Source: Ogataea parapolymorpha DL-1
Lineage: Eukaryota; Ascomycota; Pichiomycetes; Pichiales; Pichiaceae
Assembly: GCF_000187245.1 (NCBI RefSeq)
Contig: NC_027864.1
Span: 1 to 64,000 of the forward strand
Length of the DNA: 64,000 nucleotides
Direction of reading: 5' to 3'
Shown: positions 1-8,879 of the stretch, in pieces
Position numbering within the stretch: the first letter of the stretch is position 1
Layout: each line of letters begins with the position of its first letter
Position numbers and translations under genes: made by a program
The notes under the pieces: generated by a model
What the model was told of the DNA's origin: nothing
What the model saw: the letters and a program-made list of their open reading frames with translations, nothing else
Databases searched by the model: none

Positions 1-471
1 TACTATAGTTCTTACCTCCATTACACATTTGCTCCTCTACACAGGAACATTAATCTCTGCCGTCAGTAACATCCTCTCAACCCGATACTCCGGTCTGCCA
101 ATAAACATTGTTCATTCAACCCGTGACTCTATGGCCACCCCATTTGATCCCACGCTCCTCTGGCAACATCAATGCGTCCGCAAGACCGACGGCCTGGTCC
201 CCTCCCTCGGAGCTGTTTGTTCGGTTGGGCAACGAACGCTCAAAATTAGTCGACTTTGCGATTCGTAGCTGCGAAACCAATGTCCCTCTCAGTTGAGGCA
301 CTTTTCGGCACATCTCCGACTAAACACGGCTCTACTCACTAGCCCAATAAGATAAATTATTTATTATTAGTTTAAAGCCACTATTTACGTAATCTTCTCA
401 GTAGTCTGATATCTCACTCCGATTTCCGCTTGTAAAAATACTATATCTGCGTTTGCTCGGTGAGGGTAATT
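1..471. other. Left-edge region without a recognisable gene
   Basis: No convincing coding region is seen. Short open frames on both strands (for example 29-268 plus and 116-313 minus) have no recognisable domain and overlap each other. The stretch at about 130-300 looks more GC-rich than the AT-rich promoter DNA that follows. A GATAA core lies at 351-355. It could be intergenic DNA or the remains of something beyond the window edge. Confidence 0.4.
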
Positions 472-559
472 TTATCCGCGCGCATCTTTTTCCTATCAGC
501 GATAATGAAAAATATTTATCTTGGGGTATCGTGAAATTTTAGCCTCGATATATTTTATC
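472..559. promoter_or_regulatory. GATA-core cluster upstream of the first MFS carrier
   Basis: GATAA cores occur at 472-476 (minus), 501-505 (plus), 516-520 (minus) and 555-559 (minus), directly before the ATG at 561. In yeasts, closely spaced GATA cores bind Gln3/Gat1/Dal80-type factors and mediate nitrogen catabolite repression; allantoate permease genes are classic targets. The cores are seen directly; function is inferred. Confidence 0.45.
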
Positions 560-560
560 G

Positions 561-2081
561 ATGTCGAAAGAATGGATGAAAGATGGAACAGACACGTTTC
601 TATCGACCGTGATATCGCTGAATGAAAAGGGTATTCACTTGAATGAAAAGGATCTTGACGATGCGGCAAAATACACAGGACTCGCAGAAGATTATACGTT
701 AGATCGTGAATACGAGAAGAAGTTCGTGAGAAAGATCGACTGGTATATCTTACCAATGGTTGCAGCATTAATGTCGTGTCAGTTGATGGACAAAACGACC
801 AACTCTTATGCGGCACTCATGGGGCTTCGGACAGATCTTAATATGAGCTCGAAAGAGTATAGTTGGGTTGGATCATCTTTTTATCTGGGCTATTTGGTTT
901 TTGAGTACCCTGCTGGGTTAGCCTTACAAAAGTTACCCTTGTCAAAAACTTTATCTGCGGCAGTGATTATTTGGGGCATTGTACTAATGTGTCATGCTGC
1001 TTGCCAATCCGCTGCAACATTTCTTCTCTGTCGTACATTGTTAGGAGTGTTCGAAGGATTTATGAACCCAGCATACATCTTACTGACCTCTCAATGGTAC
1101 AAGAAGGAGGAACAGTTTATGAGAACTTGTTTTTGGTACGGTTCTCAAGGCTTGGGAACTTTATTGGGTGCAGCAATTGCCTACGGGCTGAAAGTTCACA
1201 GAGACGGAGAACACTCGTTCGCCTCGTGGAGGCTGTTCTACATAATCACTGGTGTGATCACGGTTTTCCTTGGTGTTGCCTCCATGCTTCATATCCCAGA
1301 TCTTCCAGTGAAAGCTTGGTTCTTAAATGAAGAAGATAAACGTTGTTGTGTTGAAAGAGCTCGACACAATCAACAAGGTTTTGGAAACCACCGACTGAAA
1401 TTGCCTCAACTAAGAGAAGCTGCTCTTGATCCAACAACGTACCTAATCTTCATCTATGCCATGACCTACGCTATTCCAAATGGGGGCCTCAATAATTTTG
1501 GAACAATTTTACTCAACTCAGACTTTGGATTCAGCACGACCGACTCAATGTTGATGAACATGCCTGGTGGTGCCATTGATGTTGTCATCCCTCCTTTAGT
1601 GGCTATCATCAACCACAAATTTTTGAAGGATAAACGACTTATTTCTATGATACTGGTCAATCTTCTTTGCGTGCTTGGTACCTGTCTTCTCATCTTTACA
1701 GGCCCTAAGGGATCCAGACTCGCAGGATACTATATCATTTATACATCAACAACATGTATGGCGGGAATAGCATCTATCGTTTCATCCAATGTGGCTGGCC
1801 ACTCGAAAAAGGTTGCCGTCAGCACTGTTTTCCTCATTGGATACTGTGCTGGAAATATGATTGGGCCCCAAACATTTGTTGAGGCGCAGGCTCCGGATTA
1901 TATTGGTGCTAAGACTGCGATGCTGGTGTGTTATTGTGTTGGAGCAGCCGCTATGGCGGCAATGTATGTGATTTACTACACAAGAAACCGCAAGCGAGGA
2001 GAGCCACCAGCTGAGACTGGAGATCTTGCTTTTGCAGATCTGACGGACAAGCAAAACCCAGATTTCAGATACGAGCTTTAA
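561..2081 (+). CDS. MFS carrier, allantoate permease (Dal5) type
   Basis: A 506-residue major facilitator protein of the anion:cation symporter (ACS/Dal5) family, expected in the plasma membrane to take up small organic anions such as allantoate, ureidosuccinate or dipeptides. A hydrophilic N-terminus of about 65 residues precedes the first membrane segment. The family feature KIDWYILP, then LMDKTTNSYAA and later RTLLGVFEGFMNPAYIL (around residues 155-170) match Dal5/Tna1-type carriers, and about twelve hydrophobic segments are visible. The C-terminal tail contains DLTDKQNPDFRYEL, similar in style to the carrier at 3698-5161. The substrate cannot be read from sequence; proximity to an amidohydrolase suggests an N-acyl or peptide-like compound. 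Confidence 0.85.
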   Translation: MSKEWMKDGTDTFLSTVISLNEKGIHLNEKDLDDAAKYTGLAEDYTLDREYEKKFVRKIDWYILPMVAALMSCQLMDKTTNSYAALMGLRTDLNMSSKEYSWVGSSFYLGYLVFEYPAGLALQKLPLSKTLSAAVIIWGIVLMCHAACQSAATFLLCRTLLGVFEGFMNPAYILLTSQWYKKEEQFMRTCFWYGSQGLGTLLGAAIAYGLKVHRDGEHSFASWRLFYIITGVITVFLGVASMLHIPDLPVKAWFLNEEDKRCCVERARHNQQGFGNHRLKLPQLREAALDPTTYLIFIYAMTYAIPNGGLNNFGTILLNSDFGFSTTDSMLMNMPGGAIDVVIPPLVAIINHKFLKDKRLISMILVNLLCVLGTCLLIFTGPKGSRLAGYYIIYTSTTCMAGIASIVSSNVAGHSKKVAVSTVFLIGYCAGNMIGPQTFVEAQAPDYIGAKTAMLVCYCVGAAAMAAMYVIYYTRNRKRGEPPAETGDLAFADLTDKQNPDFRYEL

Positions 2082-2258
2082 ATAAAATCTCTTTTAATTT
2101 TGCTTATCACTGTATACTTTCTCAGACGCCGGAGACGCATATTCTCTTTAAATGCAATATCCCGCTGTAATACCTGCCTCCAGATGAAGATTACGGTATT
2201 ATCCGCTCCGCGATGTATGGACAGATCATTCAGTGCCTCTCTTAAAATAAGTTTCCAT

Positions 2259-2273
2259 AATAGGAAGTTGCGA
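2259..2273 (+). promoter_or_regulatory. 15-mer shared with the 5162-5524 promoter
   Basis: AATAGGAAGTTGCGA lies 62 bp before the amidohydrolase ATG and about 25 bp upstream of a TATA-like element (TATAAG near 2299). The identical 15-mer occurs at 5269-5283 in the intergenic region between the second MFS carrier and the Zn2Cys6 gene. In both places a GATA core is within about 10 bp. It is probably a binding site for a common regulator. Confidence 0.5.
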
Positions 2274-2335
2274 TTTTATCAGTTTCCTAGCCGAATCCTA
2301 TAAGTACTTCGGTCCGAGCAGATCTCATCGACAAC

Positions 2336-3625
2336 ATGAAAGAACTTCTTCCTTGGAAACTCCCTGCTCCTCAGAAATACGCCTTTGTGAATGCTACGGT
2401 CATTGACTCCGCTAATGGTGTCGCAATCGAAGGCTTGACCGTGCTCACAGCAGATGGCAAGATCGCCGACGTTTGCAAAGGTGCAGCTCCGCCAGAGTAC
2501 ACAGCTGTCGATTGTACAGGCAAATATCTGTGCCCTGGACTTTTTGACAATCACGTCCACGTGCTCGCCGCTCCTGGAGAGGACAACCTGAAAGATCTGT
2601 TCCAACGTCAGCGTGACACTGCCATGTTTCGTGCCGCAAAGAATATCGAGTCCATGTTAGCCAGAGGATTTACATCCATTCGTGACACTGGGGGCGCCGA
2701 ATATGCCATGTTCCAAGCCATTGAGGAGGGTGTCATTAAGGGACCGCGCCTATTCTACTCTGGCCCGGCTATCTCCCAGACTGGTGGCCATGGAGACTTT
2801 CGTGGACGCGAAATTCCTTCTGACCACTGCAACTGCCACATGCCCTCTCTAGGTGTTGTTGCCGACGGTGTTACTGAGTGCATGAGAGTTGCCAGAGACA
2901 ATCTCCGTCAAGGTGCTCATTTTCTCAAGATAATGGGCGGTGGTGGTGTTGCATCTCCAACAGATAAACTTACCAATATGCAGTACACGGAGGACGAAAT
3001 CCGGGCCATTGTCAAGGTTGCCGAGTCCTACGACACATTTGTCACTGCCCACGCATACACCACAAGATCTGTGCGCACATGTGTGCTTAACGGTTGCATG
3101 GGAATTGAGCACGGTAATTTGATGGACGACGAGACGGCGCAGCTAGTTGCTTCCAGGGGTGTTTATGTCACTCCAACTCTTGTTACCTACAAAATTATGA
3201 GCTCCAAACAGTTCAGCCACTTTTTAAGTGCCGACTCCCAGGAGAAGAACAAAGTTGTGCTCAAAAGTGGTCTTGAATTCCTCACTCGTGCCAAGAAATT
3301 TGGCATTAAGATCTGCTACGGGTCCGATCTGCTTGGCAGCCTGTCGGCATACCAGACATCCGAGTTCTCGCTTCGGGGAGAGGTGCTATCTGCGGCAGAC
3401 ATCCTCAAGTCTGCTACTATCACTCCGGCCGAAGCTCTTAAGGTTGACCATCTCATTGGGCAGATCAAGCCTGGCTTTTACGCTGACCTTCTCGTCCTTG
3501 AACGCAACCCGCTAGACGACATCAGCGTTTTGGACCAGTACGAGGACAACTTACGTGTTGTCATGAAAGACGGCATAGTCTACAAGAGTAACTGGGATGA
3601 ACTGAAATGCGAGGTGAAAGCATAG
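2336..3625 (+). CDS. Metal-dependent amidohydrolase (imidazolonepropionase/prolidase-like)
   Basis: A 429-residue member of the amidohydrolase superfamily. The metal-site set is complete: HxH in DNHVHV (H73, H75), Lys198 in HFLKIMGGGG (the usual carbamylated lysine), His239 in TAHA, His259 in IEHG, and Asp331 in YGSD. The start and end form the typical small beta domain, and the closing KPGFYADLLVLERNPLDD segment is common in imidazolonepropionase-like, Xaa-Pro dipeptidase and ochratoxinase-type enzymes. These hydrolyse C-N bonds of dipeptides, N-acyl amino acids or cyclic amides. There is no signal peptide, so it is probably cytosolic. It sits between two Dal5-type carriers, suggesting import followed by hydrolysis. 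The exact substrate is unknown. Confidence 0.85.
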   Translation: MKELLPWKLPAPQKYAFVNATVIDSANGVAIEGLTVLTADGKIADVCKGAAPPEYTAVDCTGKYLCPGLFDNHVHVLAAPGEDNLKDLFQRQRDTAMFRAAKNIESMLARGFTSIRDTGGAEYAMFQAIEEGVIKGPRLFYSGPAISQTGGHGDFRGREIPSDHCNCHMPSLGVVADGVTECMRVARDNLRQGAHFLKIMGGGGVASPTDKLTNMQYTEDEIRAIVKVAESYDTFVTAHAYTTRSVRTCVLNGCMGIEHGNLMDDETAQLVASRGVYVTPTLVTYKIMSSKQFSHFLSADSQEKNKVVLKSGLEFLTRAKKFGIKICYGSDLLGSLSAYQTSEFSLRGEVLSAADILKSATITPAEALKVDHLIGQIKPGFYADLLVLERNPLDDISVLDQYEDNLRVVMKDGIVYKSNWDELKCEVKA

Positions 3626-3697
3626 CGCCAAGTACATTTTTTAGTGTATAAACTTAATTTAGAGTATAATTCTAAGCAGAGATTATTCAATTTCAGA

Positions 3698-5161
3698 CTA
3701 ATAACTATATCTATGGTATAAATCTTGTTTATCAGTGAGGTCCAAATCAGGATCGTATTCTGGCAAAGCGCCCGTTTTGAACAGTTCGTCTCTTCTTTTA
3801 TTTTCCTTTATGCATTTCCATCTGTAAGCAAAAACGAGCACCTCAAATAATGCCCAGAATGCCAAGTCGGTAATCAGACCAGTCAAATAGGTAGGGTCTT
3901 TACTGTAATTCCACCATTGCGGATAGACAATACCGGCAAGCGAGTAGCCAACGTAGAACGCGTTGTTGACAATGGATTTCTTGGTGTTTCCACGGACGTT
4001 CGAAGCATTTAAACTCAAACATATGGAATAGAACGACGTGATACAGGCCCCAAGCCAAGCTCCGACTATCAGACCCCACCCATTGTCTTTGCGCATGCAA
4101 ATTAGCATGATATTTCCAATGATTGGAACCAGAGTAAGAATCATAATAATGATGCATCGCTGATTAGGATACTTCCATAGCATTGCCACTCCAACCCAAA
4201 TAGCCAAAAATTGAACTGCCCCGGAAGGAGATGAGTATTCCATAGTTTTGAACTCGTCGTATCCGAAATTGTTGATCATCAAACTAGCAAAAAGAATAGG
4301 ACCCGACGTAACGGTCACGCAAAAGCCAAACAGAAAAGAGCTCCAAGTACCCCAGTCTGTCAAACATTCTTTGGCCTGACCCCAATCCCAAGAATTTTTT
4401 TCTCCTCTGTCAGATTCAGCAAGAATACGGTGGACAGCCACTTGGCGCTCCCTCTCGTTCAAAAACCAAGCATTTGATGGTTTCAGGGGAACCATGACAC
4501 AAAACAGAAGACCAGCCACAATAGTAACTGCTCCACAAACTAGGTATCCAACTCTCCAGACCGCCATATTTAAATGTTTCTCGCCTTTTCCGATTCCATA
4601 AAACAAAAACGTTGCGAGAACTTGCGTGATAGCATTGCAAGAGATCCATATTGCTGTTCTCAGACCGTGTTCCGATTTTTTGTAGTACATCGAGGTGACA
4701 ATGACAAACGATGGTGACACACAGCCCTCGAAGAAGCCCAGAAGCATTCTCATAGCTAAAAATCCCCCAAAGTTGTGAGGAGCAGCATGCAACATGCACA
4801 CCGCTGCCCAAAGAACCACACAGACTCCTGTGACAATCTTAATTGGGAGCAAACTCAAAAGATACATGTAGAAGAACTGAGAAACTAACTGCGCAAGATA
4901 GAAGCCAGATGTTAACCAGCTGTATTGATTCCCGTCCAGATTCAAGTCCGTTTTAACTCCAAAAACAGCAGCATAAGACAATGATGTTTTATCCAAGTAC
5001 TGAGAAAAAAACACCAAGCACATGAAAGGCAAAACATACAAATCTATCTTTCGAACCACCCTGCGTTCTTCCTCGGGAGTATAGTCAATGAAATCCTTTG
5101 GAGTCTGAACATGATAGAGCTCTGTGTTAGCGTTATCCTTTTCTGTTAGTTGCGTAGACAT
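3698..5161 (-). CDS. MFS carrier, allantoate permease (Dal5) type
   Basis: A 487-residue ACS-family MFS protein. It has the family elements KIDLYVLPFM near residue 40, YLDKTSLSYAAVFG, and RMLLGFFEGCVSPSF, plus about twelve hydrophobic segments. The C-terminus carries DLTDKQDLYHRYSY, resembling the tail of the carrier at 561-2081, so the two may be paralogues from an older duplication. It is transcribed divergently from the Zn2Cys6 gene, with GATA cores and the shared 15-mer between them. It probably imports a small anionic nitrogen compound or dipeptide; the substrate is not determinable. Confidence 0.85.
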   Translation of the reverse strand: MSTQLTEKDNANTELYHVQTPKDFIDYTPEEERRVVRKIDLYVLPFMCLVFFSQYLDKTSLSYAAVFGVKTDLNLDGNQYSWLTSGFYLAQLVSQFFYMYLLSLLPIKIVTGVCVVLWAAVCMLHAAPHNFGGFLAMRMLLGFFEGCVSPSFVIVTSMYYKKSEHGLRTAIWISCNAITQVLATFLFYGIGKGEKHLNMAVWRVGYLVCGAVTIVAGLLFCVMVPLKPSNAWFLNERERQVAVHRILAESDRGEKNSWDWGQAKECLTDWGTWSSFLFGFCVTVTSGPILFASLMINNFGYDEFKTMEYSSPSGAVQFLAIWVGVAMLWKYPNQRCIIIMILTLVPIIGNIMLICMRKDNGWGLIVGAWLGACITSFYSICLSLNASNVRGNTKKSIVNNAFYVGYSLAGIVYPQWWNYSKDPTYLTGLITDLAFWALFEVLVFAYRWKCIKENKRRDELFKTGALPEYDPDLDLTDKQDLYHRYSY

Positions 5162-5230
5162 TACAAGACTACCAGATGCGTGGCTTTGTCGTCTTAAATA
5201 GCCACAAACAGGATGCCAACTTCGGGTAGC

Positions 5231-5296
5231 TTATCATGTAAGCGATAAAAAAAAATCAAATTATCTGAAATAGGAAGTTGCGAACCAAGCGATAAG
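5231..5296. promoter_or_regulatory. Divergent promoter with four GATA cores and the shared 15-mer
   Basis: Four GATAA cores fall within 66 bp: 5231-5235 (minus), 5244-5248 (plus), 5261-5265 (minus) and 5291-5296 (GATAAG, plus). The 15-mer AATAGGAAGTTGCGA, also found at 2259-2273, lies inside the cluster at 5269-5283. The site separates the MFS carrier (minus strand, ATG at 5161) from the regulator (ATG at 5525) and could control both. Nitrogen control is inferred from known GATA-factor biology. Confidence 0.5.
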
Positions 5297-5393
5297 GGAA
5301 GTCTTACCGTCGGCAATTGCTTAAAGAGCCCAACTTCTCAACTTAGAGTCTTCGAGAAGGTGGACATAGAGAGACTTAAAATATATCTGGGTG

Positions 5394-5427
5394 AAGTATT
5401 GGTGGTAATCAAGTATTGGTGGTAATC
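5394..5427 (+). repeat. Perfect tandem duplication, 2 x 17 bp
   Basis: AAGTATTGGTGGTAATC is present twice head to tail (5394-5410 and 5411-5427) in the presumed promoter or leader of the Zn2Cys6 gene. Two perfect copies suggest a recent slip duplication or a doubled binding site. Confidence 0.9.
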
Positions 5428-5461
5428 TCCTCCAGACGTAGCAGACCTAAACTCTTCTGTC

Positions 5462-5497
5462 ATGCGACGTGCTGTGCCAGAAAAAAATCACAGATAA
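5462..5497 (+). other. Possible upstream ORF (11 codons plus stop) in the regulator leader
   Basis: An ATG at 5462 opens an 11-codon frame ending in TAA at 5495-5497, 27 bp before the main ATG at 5525. If the transcript begins upstream of 5462, this uORF would be met first by scanning ribosomes and could restrain translation. The transcript start is unknown. Confidence 0.35.
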
Positions 5498-5524
5498 GTT
5501 TGAATTTAACATTTTAACTCGTGG

Positions 5525-7030
5525 ATGGTTAAATTCGTGGCTATCAAATCGGCAAGAAGTTTTGGGAGATGCCAGGATTGTCGAAGACGGAAAAAGAGTT
5601 GCGATAAACAAACGCCTCAATGCAGCTCCTGTCTTCAGCGGAACGTTGAATGTGTCTATCCAAATAAGAGAACTTGTGCTCGACCGTCAGTGGCAGCGCG
5701 GAGTATGTCGGAGGTCGTCAACAGTCAGCTGGTACCACAGAAACCGTTTGATCCTTTGATTACGATGCTGAACGATGTTGAGAAGCAATATTTACATAAC
5801 GTGAGGCAATTCGTGTTATCATCTGTTAAGTATCATCAAGCTTTGAAATATCTACTCCCACTGGCTCATGATAACAAGCCGGTGCTATACGCTCTATGTG
5901 CATGGGGAGCCTCTTTGCGTCCGGAGGATTCTTCAAAAGGATCGTCTTTGTTACTGAAGTCAATGAGCCTATGCAATCGACTTTATGGAGAAGTTGTACA
6001 ATCGAATGCCAACGTTTCACAGCAAAAACTTCTCGAGCTAGTTGCGAGTCTGACAAGTCACGTTATTGTCGGCTCCTCTATAGGAAGCTCTTTTGCTTGG
6101 AGCTCCAATTTCTTCAAACTGTGCATAGTCTATAAAAAATTTGGCCTTCACGCATTTGAAAAGAATCCCAGGAATACTGACTTTACCACTTGGTTACTTC
6201 GTTCCTTTTTTTATCATGATGTGTTGAAGCTCACTTCGAGAAGAAACTCAAAGACTGCTTTTCCGCTGTCTGAATATAAAAGAATTTTGGACCATGAGAA
6301 CAGCCCCAATCGGGATGTCTCAATGGACCAGTACAACCCTTTGATGGGCTGTTGCGTGGAACTATTTTTGCTTTTGGCAGAGCTTAACAATTTCTACGAC
6401 GAATACAGCAGGCGAGTCGAGGCAGTTTTCGTATACTATAATCGGCTAAATCCTCTGCTTGATACAAATGATACGAATGCACAGTACGAGATTATCACAG
6501 GTCCTGAGTATCTTGAATATGAAAATGCGCGCATAGAGTTTCATGATTGGCTCGATAATCAAAGCAGGAATCTGATGGATAAAATCACATCCGCAAAGCC
6601 AAATTTACCAAATATCTCCAGCTTGGAGGACGTTCAGCAGAATGAGATTTTGTTGACATACTTTGAAGCAACACAAGTCACATTGCAGCTATTTCTTCTC
6701 TCGAAAATCCGCCGCATGTCTTCTCTCGATTATGAAGTTAAGGGTCTTATGCTTCATCTATTCAGTGCTATGAGAGTTTTGCTAAACTCAAACCTTAGCC
6801 CATATTTATCATTTCCCTTGTTAATAGCCGGAGTGGTCGCTGCAGAACGACACGACCGACTGACAGTGAAAATGCTATATCTAGGAATTGTGAGCCGCAA
6901 CGGGGAAACAAACATACAGCGGATCTGGACAATAATCGAGGAATTGTGGAAGCTGAACCCAGATGGGAATAAGCACCTAGATTGGCAGAGTGTCATTGAC
7001 CGACTGGGCTACAACATATGTGTCTGGTAA
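5525..7030 (+). CDS. Zn2Cys6 fungal transcription factor
   Basis: A 501-residue DNA-binding regulator. The binuclear zinc cluster is at the N-terminus with six cysteines at residues 16, 19, 26, 33, 36 and 43 (C-x2-C-x6-C-x6-C-x2-C-x6-C), followed by a basic stretch. The rest is a mostly helical region of the kind seen in middle-homology/activation regions of Gal4-family and UPC2/ECM22-like factors. It lies between a Dal5-type carrier (divergent) and an SDR gene, so a local pathway-specific role is plausible. The leader carries a tandem 17-bp repeat and a possible uORF. No clear S. cerevisiae orthologue is recognised. Confidence 0.85.
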   Translation: MVKFVAIKSARSFGRCQDCRRRKKSCDKQTPQCSSCLQRNVECVYPNKRTCARPSVAARSMSEVVNSQLVPQKPFDPLITMLNDVEKQYLHNVRQFVLSSVKYHQALKYLLPLAHDNKPVLYALCAWGASLRPEDSSKGSSLLLKSMSLCNRLYGEVVQSNANVSQQKLLELVASLTSHVIVGSSIGSSFAWSSNFFKLCIVYKKFGLHAFEKNPRNTDFTTWLLRSFFYHDVLKLTSRRNSKTAFPLSEYKRILDHENSPNRDVSMDQYNPLMGCCVELFLLLAELNNFYDEYSRRVEAVFVYYNRLNPLLDTNDTNAQYEIITGPEYLEYENARIEFHDWLDNQSRNLMDKITSAKPNLPNISSLEDVQQNEILLTYFEATQVTLQLFLLSKIRRMSSLDYEVKGLMLHLFSAMRVLLNSNLSPYLSFPLLIAGVVAAERHDRLTVKMLYLGIVSRNGETNIQRIWTIIEELWKLNPDGNKHLDWQSVIDRLGYNICVW

Positions 7031-7416
7031 CAGATCTCGTTTTGAATTTTGGGAGTAATCAAGATTGATTACGCGTTGGTCACTCAAGATTCGAGCTTGC
7101 AACAACTGCACCACAGCTGAATAGATTTTGCTCCATTGCCTGACTTCATAGTGCACACAGTCTTGGCTGCGGAGTTCCTTCCAAATGCAACGCCCTTCCA
7201 AGAACGGTAATTTAAGCTATTTTGTGGGGTAAGATAATTTTTATCGGCTAAAACACTGACCCTGCTTACCCCCCTTGGAAGCTCGTGGGGCAGATAAACT
7301 GAGAAATTATAGCCCTGTTGACTTGAGAATGCTAAAAATGGTACCTCCCCGATCGTGTTACAGATTTCTAAAAGCGATATAAATGTGGGCCCGTTGGGCA
7401 ATTATTTGAGTGCCAG
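7031..7416 (+). promoter_or_regulatory. Intergenic region and promoter of the SDR gene
   Basis: About 390 bp contain the 3' end of the regulator transcript and the SDR promoter. A TATA element (TATAAAT) is at 7378-7384, 32 bp before the ATG. Open frames on the minus strand here show no domain. Nothing else is recognised. Confidence 0.5.
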
Positions 7417-8265
7417 ATGACAATACCAACTGTAGAGACCCCAAATACATTCGAAGGAAGATTTGTTAATCCCCCAGGGCCAGTTTTGGCGCCCAACGTC
7501 CTAGACCTTTTCTCATTGAAGAACAAAGTCTGCGTTGTAACCGGAGCTGGCCGAGGAATTGGCTACCACATTGCAGAAGCCTACGCGCAAGCCGGTGGAC
7601 GTATAGCTATTTGGGATTACGAGGAACCAACGAAGGCAGCAGCCAAAATCACTGAGAACACTGGTGCAGAAACAAAATCCTACGGGTGTGACGTTGGAGA
7701 TCAGCAGAAGGTTAAAGAAACCGTCGATCAAATAGTCAAAGATTTTGGAACCATTGATGTTTTTGTTGCGAATGCTGGTATCCATATTGTTACAGACGGA
7801 GTTATTGATACTCTGGATGAGGATGGGTCGAGATGGTCTAAAGTTATGAACGTTAATCTCAATGGAGTTTACAATTGTTCGAAAGCAGTTGGTAGAGTAT
7901 TCAAAGAACGGGGGTCAGGATCATTGATTTTTACCGGATCTATGTCTGGTCATATAGTGAATATACCAATTCATCATGCAGCTTACAACACAAGCAAGGC
8001 GGGGGTTATTCACTTTGCAAAGTGTCTTGCAATGGAATTCAAAGATTTTGCCCGAGTCAATACAGTTTCACCCGGATACATTGATTCTGGAATCAACAAC
8101 CATGTAGACCCCGCTCTACGTGAAACATGGCAGAAAGAGATTCCTCTTGGAAGAGAGGGATATCCCCGGGAATTGATTGGGGCCTACCTCTATTTTGCTT
8201 CGGACGCATCCACATACGCCACTGGGTCGGACTTAATTGTCGATGGTGGCTACACCATTCATTAG
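7417..8265 (+). CDS. Short-chain dehydrogenase, sorbose reductase (Sou1)-like
   Basis: A 282-residue classical SDR. An N-terminal extension of about 35 residues precedes the Rossmann core, as in yeast Sou1/Sou2 and fungal mannitol/L-xylulose reductases. The cofactor motif is TGAGRGIG (about residues 42-49), NAG occurs in VANAGIH, and the catalytic Ser is in FTGSMSG with Tyr190 and Lys194 in AAYNTSKAG. The C-terminal VDGGYTIH is the usual family ending. It is expected to interconvert a ketose or ketone and an alcohol using NADP(H) in the cytosol. It lies downstream of the Zn2Cys6 gene and upstream of a tannase; membership in one pathway is possible but unproven. Confidence 0.85.
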   Translation: MTIPTVETPNTFEGRFVNPPGPVLAPNVLDLFSLKNKVCVVTGAGRGIGYHIAEAYAQAGGRIAIWDYEEPTKAAAKITENTGAETKSYGCDVGDQQKVKETVDQIVKDFGTIDVFVANAGIHIVTDGVIDTLDEDGSRWSKVMNVNLNGVYNCSKAVGRVFKERGSGSLIFTGSMSGHIVNIPIHHAAYNTSKAGVIHFAKCLAMEFKDFARVNTVSPGYIDSGINNHVDPALRETWQKEIPLGREGYPRELIGAYLYFASDASTYATGSDLIVDGGYTIH

Positions 8266-8879
8266 AATTTGCAACCGTGGCGAAGTTTATACTTTTCCGC
8301 TTCTATAATTATGCTTTATGGCTTTTATGCTTAGCCGGGTCGTCAGTAAACAGGAGATCTTTGTGATTCAAGGTGATCTCAAATAATTGGGTTTTACAGC
8401 ATCACGGCACTAGCTGGATCGCTTGAGTGATCTTTTTGAATATATCTTTGGAAATTTATTCTCTTGCCTTGATCAACTAGATTAAGGTCGGTCAGTTTGA
8501 ATAAAGGTCCAGTATGCAGACAAATGACATAATGCATCTCATGAATTTTGAATGCTTATAAATCTCCTAAGCATGACTTCATCGTCGAATAAAGATTTAC
8601 ACCAATTTCCGTTTTCGTAGTGGCTTTTCGGGGAATAAAATTTCCTCGGGATCGGTTTTACCTAATTTGACATAATTTTGATCACCGTTGAACTCTTTGG
8701 TGGAATTGACCACACAGAAGAAGTATCAAGTCTTATAAGCAACGGGCTTAGCGCTACCATTAATGAAATGCCGAAAATGCTTAGCTCATTAGATTGAACC
8801 CGGTTGCTTTGGTCAATAGTTATAAATATATCTCTATCATGTGGAGAGTAACTACAGTACAAGCCAGAAACTTTGTGCG
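8266..8879 (+). promoter_or_regulatory. Intergenic region and tannase promoter
   Basis: About 610 bp hold no supported gene. A strong TATA element (TATAAATA) is at 8821-8828, 52 bp before the tannase ATG. The long AT-rich upstream region is typical for a regulated secreted-enzyme gene in yeast. Small open frames on the minus strand show no domains. Confidence 0.5.

Noticed and set aside
29..268. 79-codon frame at the left edge (and antisense frame 116-313)
   Set aside because: No ATG-supported start for the longer plus-strand frame, no domain, and mutual overlap with other frames.
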